64,000 nucleotides of DNA, from positions 42,978,776 through 43,042,775 of the forward strand of contig CM064426.1 of assembly GCA_032690845.1 (NCBI GenBank), read 5' to 3'. The stretch comes from Eleusine coracana subsp. coracana (taxonomy: Eukaryota; Streptophyta; Magnoliopsida; Poales; Poaceae). Below, piece by piece: positions 21,095 to 31,439 of the stretch. The position numbers and the translations under genes were made by a program. Every line of letters begins with the position of its first letter. The first letter of the stretch is position 1. The notes under the pieces are model-generated. The model was not told the origin of the DNA and made no database searches. It saw only the letters and a program-made list of their open reading frames with translations.

Positions 21095-22015
21095 TTATTA
21101 GGACATCACTCCTACGGATACATGCAACACTCCTCCAATTCTGGACTTGCAAGGTCCAATGACTAGAGCTCGTGCACGACGACTAAATTTAGAGGTGAGC
21201 TCGTTCCTACGTTCTTCATTATATGTCACTTTTGAGAATGGATTGCTTCCTAATGATTATATTGTAATTAGGAACCATGGAGAGGACCAGGAGATGATGG
21301 GAGAAGGACTTGGAGACGTGGAGGACCAGCAAGGACGTGAAGCCAAGGTGGAGGCCCAACCAAAACCGACTTCGAGTCTATTTTGGGGCTCACGACCAGT
21401 CTGCACTAAAATGGATGTCCAGGACACATACCGTCTCGGATTTGGATGTTCTACATATGCACGGAAAGATAAGAAGAAGACCTTTCCAATGCTGCTGGTC
21501 TCATATCAAAATTTATTTGGAGTTATCGGGAATCGTCAAAACAATAGAGGGTTCAGAATCTATTTCGGTGCTGCGTCGCCTGTTTTTGGCCTTTGGGCTT
21601 TGTATCTAGTTGAGCCCAATTAGGGGCGCATCCAGAGGGTCTTGCACGACCCTAGGGTCTTCATATACAGCTGCCACCACACTATTAGGGTTTTGGTTTT
21701 GCTTATATTATTCTGCTCATAACAGTTTCGCCGTCATCACGGTTTGTGAGACCCCAACTTCATGAGACTTGTAATACATCTGCAATTGTGTTGCATTCTT
21801 CTTTGTTCTTGCTTGTGTTCTTGATTCGCAGGCAGGGATTAGCCATCTCGGCAAGGTCAATCATTTTAGGATCGTTGATAACCAGAGGAGACGTCGTGCT
21901 GCTATTGCGGGGTTTAGAACGTGTTGTTCTAAAGCTGGATCGATTTGTGTGTCGCCTCCGACCAAATCAACGTATCCGAAACCTTTCGGAAGATCGAGAA
22001 TCCTTGTCCATGTCA
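21095..22015 (+). repeat. 3' LTR of element B (921 bp)
   Basis: Aligns with 13872-14793. The first dinucleotide is TT instead of TG, a point mutation. Ends CTTGTCCATGTCA, followed by the CTACC target duplication and satellite. Confidence 0.9.
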
Positions 22016-25000
22016 CTACCCGGATAGGCCGGCTGGACCGGGTGCAGGGTTGTCAAAAATAGACTGTTTTTAAGGGAAAATAGCCTAAAAACACTACTGA
22101 AAATATGTTTCCGGCCTTTGAAGACAGGTTGGCTGGACCGGGTGTAGGCTTGTGCAAAACAGACAGTTTTTAAGGGAAAACAGCCTAAAAGCACTGCCAA
22201 AAACACGTTTTCGGCCTACCTAGGCAGGCAGGCATGACTGGGTGTCAGGTTGGAGAAAAGAGACGATTGTTAATGGAAAATAGCCTAAAAGCACTGCCGG
22301 AATAATGTTTCTGGCCTATCCAGGCAGGCTGGCAGGACCAGGTGCAGGGTTGTCAAAAACAGACTATTTTTAAGGGCAAACAGCCTGAAAGCACTACCGA
22401 AATCATGTTCCCAGCCTATCTGGGCAGGCCGCCATGACCGGGTGTCTGGTTGGGGAAACCAGATGATTTTTAAGGGAAAACAGCCAAAAAGCACTGTCGG
22501 AATCATGTTCCCAGCCTACCCGGGCAGGCTGGCAGGATCGGGTGCAGGGTTGTCAAAAACAGACTGTTTTTAAGGGAAAACATCCTAAAACCACTGCCAA
22601 AATCACATCTCCGGCCTACCCGGGCAGGCCGGCAGGACCGGTTGCAGGGTTGTGAAAAATAGACTGTTTCTAAGGGAAAACAGCCTAAAAGCACTGTCAA
22701 AATCACATTTCTAGCCTACCCGGGCAGGCCGGCAAGACCGGGTACAGGGTTGTCAAAAACAGACTATTTTGAAGGGAAAACAGCCTAAAAGCACTGCTGA
22801 AATCATGTTTCCGGCCTACCCGGACAGGCCGGTAGGACCAGGTGTAGGGTTGTCAAAAACAAACTATTTTTAAGGGAAAATAGCCTAAAAGCACTGCTGA
22901 AACCATGTTTTCGGCCTACCTGGGCATGCCGGCAAAACCGGGTGTCGAGTTGGAGAAAACAAACGATTGTTAAGGGAAACAGTCTAAAAGCACTATCGGA
23001 ATCATGTTCCCGGCCTACCCGGGCAGGCCGGCAGGATTGGGTGCATGGTTGTCACAGACTGTTTTTAAGGGAAAACAACCTCAAAGCACTGCCGCAATCA
23101 TGTTTACCTCATACACGGACAGGCCAGCAGGACCGGAGTAGGGTTGTCAAAAACAAACTGTTTTTAAGGGAAAACATCCTAAAAGTACTACCGACATCAT
23201 GTTTCCGGTCTACCCGGACAGGAGGGTTGTCAAAAACAGACTCTTTTTAAGGGAAATAGCCTAAAAGCACTGCAGAAAACACGTTTCCGGCCTACGCAGA
23301 AAAGTCGGCAGGACCGGGTGTCGGGTTGTTGAAATCAGACTGTTTTTAAGGGAAAATAGACTAAAAGCACTGTCAAAAACACGTTTTCGGCCTACCCGGG
23401 CAGGCAGGCATGATCGGGTGTCGGGTTTGAGAAAACAGATTATTGTTAATGGAAAACAACCTAAAAGCACTATCGAAATCATGTTTCTGGCCTACCCAGG
23501 CAGGCCGGCAGGACCGGGTACAGGGCTGTCAAAAATAGACTGCATTAAAGGGCAAATAGCCTGAAAGCACAACCGAAATCACATTCCCGGCCTACCTGGT
23601 CAGGCCACCAGGACCGGGTGTCTGGTTGGAGAAAACAGATTATTTTTATGGGAAAATAGCCCAAAAGCACTGTCAGAATCATGTTCCCTACCTACCCGGG
23701 CAGGCCGGCAGGACCGGGTGCAGGGTTGTCAAATATAGACTGTTTTTAAGGGAAAACATCCTAAAAGCACTGCCAAAATCACATTTCCGGCCTACCCGGT
23801 CATGCCGGTAGGACCGGGTGCAGGGTTGTCAAAATAGACTGTTTTAGAGGGAAAGCACCCTAAAAGCATTGCAGAAATCACGTTTTCGGCCTACCTGGTA
23901 GGCCGGCAGGACCGGGTGCAATGTTGTCAAAAACATAATGTTTTTAAGGGAAAACAGCCCAAAAGCACTGCCGAAATCACATTTCTGGCCTACCCGGGCA
24001 GGTTGGCTGGTCCGGGTGCAGGGTTGTAAAAAACAGACTTTTTTAAAGGGAAAAAAGCCTTAAAGCACTGCTGAAATCACGTTTCCGGCGTACTCGGATA
24101 GGCCAGCAGGATCAGGTGTAGGGTTGTCAAAATCAAATTGTTTTTAAGGGAAAACAGCCTAAAAGCACTACCGAAACCATGTTTCTAGGCCAGTAGGATC
24201 GGGTGTCGAGTTGGACAAAACAAACGATTGTTAAGGGAAACAACCTAAAAGCATTGCCGACATCGACTATTTTTAAGGGAAAACAACCTAAAGCATTGCC
24301 GACATCATGTTTCTGGTCTACCCGGACACGCCGGCAGGACCGGGTGCAGGGTTGTCAAAAACAGACTACTTTTAAGGGAAAACAACCTAAAAGCAATGCC
24401 GAAATCACGTTTCCAGCCTACCCGAACAGGCCGACAGGATCGGGTGTAGGGTTGTCAAAAATAGACTGTTTGAAGGCGAAACAACCTGAAAGCACTGCCA
24501 AAATCATGTTTTCTGCCTACCCGGGTAGGCCGCCAGGACCTGGTGTCCGGTTGGAGAAAAGCGACGATTTTTAAGGGAAAACAGCCTAAAAGCACTATCA
24601 AAATCATGTTTCTGGCCTACCCGGACAGGCCGGCTGGACCGGGTGCAGGGTGGTTAAAAAAAACTATTTTTAAGAGGAAACAGCCTGAAAGCACTGCCAA
24701 AATCATGTTTCCGGCCTACCCGAGCAGACCGCCAGGACCGGGTGTCTGGTTGGAGAAAACAGACTATTTTTAAGGAAAATAGCCTAAAAGCACTGCCAGA
24801 ATCCTGTTTCTGGCATACACGGACAGGCCAGCAAGACCGGAGCAGGTTTGTCAAAAAAAGATTGTTTTTAAGGGAAAATATCCTAAAAGCACTGCTGACA
24901 TCATGTTTTCGACCTACCCAGACAGGCTGGCTGGACCGGGTGCAGGGTTGTCAAAAATAGGCTATTTTTAAAGGAAAATAGCCTATAAGCATTGCTAAAA

Positions 25001-26929
25001 GCACGTGGCCTTCGCAGACAGGTCGGCAGGACCGGGTGTAGGGTTGTCCAAAATAGACAGTTTAACAACCTAAAAGGACTACCAAAAACACGTTTTCGGC
25101 CTACCCGGGCAGGCAGGCATGACCGGGTGTCGGGTTTGAGAAAACAGACGATTGTTAATGGAAAACAGCCTAAAAGCACTATTGGAATCATGTTTCTGGC
25201 CTTCCCAGGCAGGCTGTCAGGACCGGGTGCAGGGTTGTCAAAAATAGGCTGTTTTAAAGGGCAAACAGCCTAAAAGCACTACCGAAATCACGTTTCCAGC
25301 CTAACTGGTCAGGCCACCAGGACCGGGTGTCTGGTTGGAGAAAACAGATGATTTTTAAGGGAAAATAGCCCAAAAGCACTGTCAGAATCATGTTCCCTGC
25401 CTACCCGGGTAGGCCGGCAGGACCGGGTGTAGGGTTGTCAAAAACATAATTTTTTTAAGGGAAAACATCCTAAAAGCACTGCCGAAATCAAATTTCTGGC
25501 CTACCCGGGCAGGCCGGTAGGACCGGGTGCAGGGTTGTCAAAAACAGACTATTTTACAGGGAAAACCCCCTAAAAGCATTGCAGAAATCTCGTTTCCGGC
25601 CTACCCGGTAGGCCGGCAGGACCGGGTGCAGTGTTGTCAAAAACATAATGTTTTTAAGGGAAAACAGCCTAAAAGCACTATCGAAATCACATTTCTGGCC
25701 TACCCGGGCAGGCCGGCTGAATCGGGTGTAGGGTTGTCAAAAACAGACTATTTTGAACGGAAAACAGCCTTAAAGCACTGCTGAAATCATGTTTCCGGCC
25801 TACTCGGACAGGCCAGTAGGACCAGGTGTAGGGTTGTCAAAAACAAATTGTTTTTAAGGGAAAACAGCCTAAAAGGATTACCGAAACCATGTTTCTGGCC
25901 TACCTGGGCAGGCCGATAGGACCGGGTTTCGAGTTGGACAAAACAAATGATTGTTAACGGAAACAACCTAAAAGCATTGCCGACATAGACTATTTTTAAG
26001 GGAAAACAACCTAAAAGCATTGCCGACATCATGTTTCTGGTCTACCCGGACAGGCCGGCAGGACCGGGTGCAGGGTTGTCAAAAACAAACTATTTTTAAG
26101 GGAAAACAGCCTAAAAGCAATGCCGAAATCACGTTTCCAGCCTACCCGGATAGGCCGACAGGACCGGGTGTAGGGTTGTCAAAAATATACTGTTTTTAAG
26201 GGGAAACAACCTGAAAGCACTGCCAAAATCACATTTTCTGCCTACCCGGGCAGGCTGCCAGGACCGGGTGTCTGGTTGGAGGAAACAGACGATTTTTGAG
26301 GGAAAACAACCTAAAAGCACTGTCGAAATCATGTTTCCGGCCTACCCGGACAGGCCGGCAGGACCAGGTGCAGGGTTGTTAAAAAAAACTATTTTTAAGG
26401 GGAAACAGCCTGAAAGCACTGCCGAAATCACGTTTCCGGCCTACCCGGGCTGGCCGCCAGGACCGGGTGTCTTTTTAGAGAAAACAGACTATTTTTAAGG
26501 AAAATAGCCTAAAAGCACTGCCAGAATCCTGTTTCTGGCATACACGAATAGGCCAGCAAGATCGGAGCAGGTTTGTCAAAAATAGACTATTTTTAAGAAA
26601 ATATCCTAACAGCACTGCCGACATCATGTTTTCGGCCTACCCGGACAGGCCGGCTGGACCGGGTGCAGGGTTGTCAAAAACATACTATTTTTAATGGAAA
26701 ATAGCCTAAAACCACAACTGAAAGCACGTTTCCGGCCTTCGCAAACAGGTCGATAGGACCGGGTGTAGGGTTGTCCAAAACAGACAGTTTTTAAGGGAAA
26801 ACAACCTAAATGGACTACCAAAAACACGTTTTCGGCCTACCCGGGAAGGCAGGCACGACCGGGTGTCGGGTTGGAGAAAACAGATGATTGTTAATGGGAA
26901 ACAACCTAAAAGCACTGCCGAAATCATGT
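22016..26929 (+). repeat. Satellite array 2: same monomer, ~18-monomer higher-order repeat
   Basis: About 51 monomers in the same orientation as array 1. Landmarks recur about 1.72 kb apart: TACGCAG/TTCGCAG at 23293, 25011 and 26738; TACACG at 24816 and 26541; TTCGAGTTGGACAAAAC-type monomers near 24201 and 25924; a truncated monomer (CATTGCCGACAT followed directly by AGACTATTTTT-type sequence) near 24256 and 25976. The first ~1.2 kb holds a shortened copy. The order shares a 9-monomer module with array 1, but five monomers of the 14-mer are replaced by eight others and one more is added. The array ends at the truncated LTR of element C. Confidence 0.9.
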
Positions 26930-28469
26930 GGGCCGACCATGAATCAAAATACTTTAGTTTCACGCTTCTAAAACCTAACGAGTCATTGCAACATAAACAA
27001 TTCTAATAGGGCAAGACCCTACACATGCTAGTGTTTATAATGCAAAGCAAAGCGCGGAAGCTAAACACACTAGCCTATGTAAGCCACAAGTCACCCTATC
27101 ACTAGAGCACACAATTGCGGAATAGTAATGAGAGGGTCAAGGAATGCTCATGATTATTCCCGAGGTCTCGAAAGGATGGTGCCTTCCCCTACTCCTCGTT
27201 GGACCACTCCCGCCGAAATCCCGGTCCCTCCCGCCACCAAGTGCAGTTCTCGCCCACGAGCCCGCAATCACTCCTCGAGTGAAGACATAGTGTGCATCAC
27301 CGCTGCACAAAGCACAAGCTCGCCTCCCTCAAGAACTTGTCAGACTCCTGGAGTCGACACGAGCGCTCACTATTGATGCCCCTTCCAACGGCGGGCTCAA
27401 CCGTGTACAAACTTGTGACGGCCTTCACAACCAATCACACGCTCAAGGACAACATAGCCTTAGATGTGCAAGGTAGCTCCTTGTTACTCTCACTAGTACT
27501 CTTAAGATATCCAATATCCTCTCCTAGTGCTCTCCTCTTTTCCTCTAGGACCTTACCAAATGCTCTCAGGTATTCCACTGGCCAAGAGAGGTCTCCAAGA
27601 CCCCAGCAACGAAGTTATATAGGCTCCCCACCTCAAACTAGTCGTTGTTCCACGAAATTAGCTTTCTAGGCCTCCAGACCGGACTGTCCGGTCACTGCCT
27701 GACCAGACCGTCCGGTCACTACAAATTGAGCTCCAACGGCTCTCTGCCCTGTGCTGATCTCCTGCTGACCAGACTGTCTGGTCACTGGACCGAAGCGTCT
27801 AGTCCACTTTCTCTCTCCATTCCAGGAAGATCTGCAAATTGCAACCTCTCTATCGTCCCTGCACTCCTACTGACCGGACCGTCCGGTCAGCAGACCAGAC
27901 TGCCCGATCTGTATGGAGTCTCTTGCAGTCAGAGTCCTTGCTCCTCACGCTAAGTCCTGGAAAACTCCACATAGTGATTGTACAGTCCGGTCACTACGTC
28001 CAGGAGCTGAAACTTGTTGTCCTTGCTTGACTTGGCTTCCCGGCTTCTCCGAACAGCTCCTTGCACTGTCACCTAGTGCCTGTGATTTCACCAAGCAACC
28101 TTGCACATCACCGACTAGACATGACCTAAGAGAATGACCTAGACCCTCTTGATAGTCCGGTTTTTCCTATGGACTCAAAGCCCAAACAACTACTCAAGTG
28201 TTCCAAACACTTGCACCATAGCTTGTCCTCTGCTTTGATCCATCTCCATGAACCCTTGGACTCCATCAAGATCACAAGCCTCCATGCTTGCGGTCACTGT
28301 CATCAATCACCAAGGACACCATCATCCATATGACTTGTAATAGAATTGAGAGATGATTCCTATATAGAAAAAACTCGTGTAGATGTTAGCCCATAATTTC
28401 ATAGTTGTCATCTATCACCAAAACATCCATACCACGGGGATCCAATCATCAATGGTTATGAAGCTTACA
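26928..28469 (-). repeat. 3' LTR of element C (left copy, outer end missing)
   Basis: Matches 35579-36510 from GTGGGCCGACCA onward and extends further. On the minus strand it starts TGTAAGCTTCATAACC next to the polypurine tract. About 50 bp present at the outer end of the right copy (35529-35578, including the G-run) are absent here; satellite adjoins directly. It includes the palindrome cluster 27677-27909. Confidence 0.85.
27677..27909. repeat. Cluster of 17-bp palindromes GACCGGAC-N-GTCCGGTC, left LTR of element C
   Basis: Copies at 27677-27693 and 27872-27888 (perfect arms), and at 27701-27717, 27767-27783 and 27893-27909 (one or a few mismatches). Half-palindromes occur near 27980 and 28152. 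The same word occurs in the right LTR and the internal spacer. Confidence 0.88.
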
Positions 28470-28483
28470 ATCTCCCCCTTTTT
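28470..28483 (-). promoter_or_regulatory. Polypurine tract of element C
   Basis: On the minus strand AAAAAGGGGGAGAT lies directly before the LTR's TGTAAGC. It is nearly identical to element A's tract. Further GGGGGAG words on this strand occur near 28973, 29020, 29045, 29620 and 33180. Confidence 0.8.
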
Positions 28484-29097
28484 GGTGATTGATGACAATC
28501 ACTACTTAAAGAAAACTTCAATGAATAACCGGACTAAACAAGCTACACAAATATCGAGAGGAATCATGACAACATAAGAGAGAAAATGCATAAGGTCCTG
28601 CTCAATCAAGTAACATCTAGAGACATAAGGAAAAGAGAGAAGAGGATACTATAGATGAAAATGCATGCATGTCATGGCAATATATTGAATGAAAGCATAA
28701 GGACATGCAATGCAAGGCATACATGATGAGATGCAACAAGATAGCATGTCAATGCATAAGAATTAAAAACAAGCATTCATCATCATGATATTATACACTG
28801 GCATATAAGATAATCAATAAATACAAGCACTGCATATGAAAGGAAATAAACCAAGTGAGATCAAAATGAGTCAAACACAAACGAATGAAAACCATGACTC
28901 ATTGTAATCCACGAACAATGAATAACTCCTCAAAATAAGAACCAAATGGTCTATCTCCAAAAACCTCGTAGCTCCCCCTAGATACAAGCTACTCTCGATC
29001 GTAACAAGATCACACTCCCGCTCCCCCTAGACCTAGTATCTTCTCCCCCCTTGGCAACAAGCACCAAAAAGCCAACAAGGCGGGAAAAGATGAACAA
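28484..29097. other. Non-coding 3' region of element C
   Basis: Between the extra ORF and the polypurine tract. AT-rich, with reiterated GGGGGAG (minus strand) near 28973, 29020 and 29045. No credible frame. Confidence 0.6.
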
Positions 29098-31439
29098 CTA
29101 AGCGCTCGTGGTCAAAGGAAGTGGTGCAACGATGTCCTCTGTGGGCTCTACTCCTGGCTGCTCCTGAGGTGGATCCTGCTGTGCTTCCTGAGCCTGTGCC
29201 GCCTGAGCATCCAGCTGCTCAAAGAAACCAAGGTCTACAGGCAACTCAGACCCGCTGTCCTGTGCTACTAATGTGATTGTGGCAGTCTCTTGAGCTGAAG
29301 TCTGGAGTAGTATGAGGTCTGCCACATCCTGCTGAGAGAAACCTCCACGGACAAGATCCTTTGCTGCCCGAGTAGTAAGAGTGGAAACTGTGGCAAAAAG
29401 AGGTGGAGCTGAAGCTGTAGCTGTCTCTGGGGTGGTCTGGGAGTCTGCACGAGTAGTTTGGACTGTGTCTGAGAACAGACTCCCGACTGGTACGTGCTGG
29501 GAACTGGAGGGTCCTGCCATCTGCGAGCTAGAAGAGTGTGAGGGTGAGACAAACAACGTAGACACAGAGAAGGCTGACACGGGAGCGACCTATGCTGAAG
29601 AGAAAGTTTGTTCTGCTCCCCCTATTGATAAGACCCCTGAGAGTGATAGTCCACTAGACTGTGTTGTCATCAGTGCAGTGAAGGGTCCTGGCTGAGTCTA
29701 CAGCTGCTAAAACTAGGGAATCACTGAAGGTCCTGGCTGCTAACTGGCCTGCCTCTGCGTAAGCTCCGTCATTTGAGTCGCTAGAGCGGAGACAAGGGCC
29801 ATCTGCTGACACTGAAGCTCTGCATGTCCTCTGATCAGCTCCATCATTTGACGTCGGTCCTCTGACACACTCTGTATAAACTCACCCAACTGTCCTGCAA
29901 GTGCTGTCACTATGACAGTGTCCTTAGACTGCGAACCTATCGGCTGGGGAGGCGCTCCTGTACTGGCTGACTCAGGAATCACCGTCTCTGGCTGAGCTAC
30001 CTGCTCGTGTAGTACCGGTGACTCCTACTCCTCCTCTCCTGTGTGCTGGCTGGTGGTAGACTGGGATTCCCTAGGGACTCTAGGTGAGTAGCTGGTGGTC
30101 ACCTCAGGGAAAGCATCGTACTGCTCCTCTGTCACTAGGTCCATCCTCCTCAAGAGATAGCAAATGTAGGGCCCGTAGACCAAGTGACATCCTCCAACCC
30201 TCTCAGAGATCACCTCCTCCATCTCCAATCAGAAGGTCTGCCAAGTCAAATGGTTGCCTCCTCAGAATAGCTGCTACAGCCCACTGATGGAGAAGTGTGA
30301 ACTCCTCTCTGTACCCTGACCTAGGGATGATAGTTCTAGTGACTATCGCTCTCACCACCTTCGCCTCTGCAGTGAGACTTGCAGGCCCTCTGTCAAACCC
30401 TGGTGTGCGCGGTGGTGGAAAGGCAATCGACACCATCTTATCTGTAGGGCATCTTCCCTCCCTAAGGTATGCGGGGTGGTGCTAGTGTTCCATAGGCACT
30501 CCTGTAACGTAGGAAGACTGAAGGTAGGAGTCCTAGGTTATGGATCAAATCCTGTCGAGTCACACGTTGTGGCTGCCCTCTGAACAAGAACCAGAACTCT
30601 GAGCGATCTCTGGCAACCCACAGTGTGGCGTAGAACTCTAGCACCACATCCTCTCTGTATCTCTGTGGAGCAGTAACCAGCTCTACAAGTCCTAGCAAGT
30701 AAGTGAAGTACTGCTCCATCTCTGTGCCGGTGGCCCTCCTCATGGCCTCGTACGTCGTGTACTACTACGGCACAAAGAGTCTGTCCTTGCCTCTCAAGCC
30801 AAGGTAGCATCTCAGACCCTCACCGATCCTCCTCTCGAGGCCTGTCCAGTACCTCTCTCCAGCAGTAGGGTCTCTAGGGACTAGAACCCACTCCTCGAAG
30901 GGTACCAAGCAAAGCGCCTTAAGGTCCTTTGCAGGAACCCTAAGGATGTTTGGCTCTCTGGCTACTTGTACCAGTCTCTGCAGCCTCCTCGTGCACACCT
31001 CACAGGTGCACCTCGGGTCTCCTGCACCGTGAGCTGTCCTCTGGGGAGCAGTCTGCTCGGCCTCCTCCTCTGACTCCTCCTCCTCAGCCAGCTCCTCAGA
31101 CTCTGACTCTAAGGTCTCCTCTCTAGTATCCTCCTCCTCGGACTCCTCCTCCTGCTGCCTGGAGGATCCTTGATCCATAATTCTCGATGATCTCCCCTGA
31201 CGGGAAACCGGAGTATGCTGCGGCCATGGCGGTGGCACAACTCCAACTGCTAGAGGTGCAGTCCTCTGCCTGGTGCTCCTCCTCAAGCCCTGGTTCTCAA
31301 CTGGCTGGCTAATCCTCAGACGGGAGCCAAGTGTCCTGCATGACTGCTCCATGGCGTCCAAGTGTTGAGCCAACCTCCGGGCTCTCTTTGACTTTGGGTC
31401 CAGTCTCGGTCTATTCTTGCTCTTAGGCTTCTCAGGCAT
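29098..31439 (-). pseudogene. Extra ORF of element C (plant retroelement-type accessory protein), broken
   Basis: Starts MPEKPKSKNRPRLDPKSKR at 31439. A basic N-terminus is followed by an acidic Glu/Ser-rich tract and a CTCEVCTRRL segment. After a TAG at 30765 the same frame gives a conserved-looking core (EFYATLWVARDRSEFWFLFRG, then RVTRQDLIHNLGL, 30743-30462). Two frameshifts later come GYREEFTLLHQWAVAAILRR (30436-30203), ICYLLRRMDLVTEEQYDAFP (30228-30025), a helical Gln/Met-rich stretch (29982-29740) and a Ser/Thr/Gln-rich tail to 29098. The FYATLW core resembles accessory proteins annotated as 'putative plant transposon protein' in Athila and other LTR elements. I see no signal peptide or clear membrane span, so calling it env-like is unsupported. 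Function unknown. Confidence 0.6.

Larger units (their letters stand above)
13872..22015 (+). mobile_element. Element B: CRM/CRR-type centromeric Ty3/gypsy retrotransposon, degenerate but with both LTRs
   Basis: Full-length but decayed. It has a 5' LTR (13872-14793), a Met-type PBS, a 1.3-kb leader, one long gag-pol frame with many stops (16147-21090), a polypurine tract and a 3' LTR (21095-22015). CTACC occurs on both sides (13867-13871 and 22016-22020), a perfect 5-bp target duplication inside a satellite monomer. The LTR start (TGATAAGGACATC), the gag sequence and an integrase C-terminal tail running through the polypurine tract into the 3' LTR fit the CRM clade, whose members target centromeres. 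The two LTRs differ at roughly one site in ten over their first ~340 bp by my eye count, so the insertion is old. A MITE lies in the integrase. Confidence 0.9.

Noticed and set aside
22016..26929. CENP-B box-like or telomere (TTTAGGG) repeats in the satellite
   Set aside because: Looked for in the monomers; TTTTTAAGGG occurs once per monomer but not as tandem TTTAGGG, and no CENP-B box match is seen.
29381..29695. Plus-strand 104-codon frame opposite the extra ORF of element C
   Set aside because: Shadow; the minus strand gives the same frame as the neighbouring accessory-protein parts.
29098..31439. Envelope protein in element C
   Set aside because: Position after pol would suit a SIRE env-like gene, but no signal peptide or membrane segment is visible.
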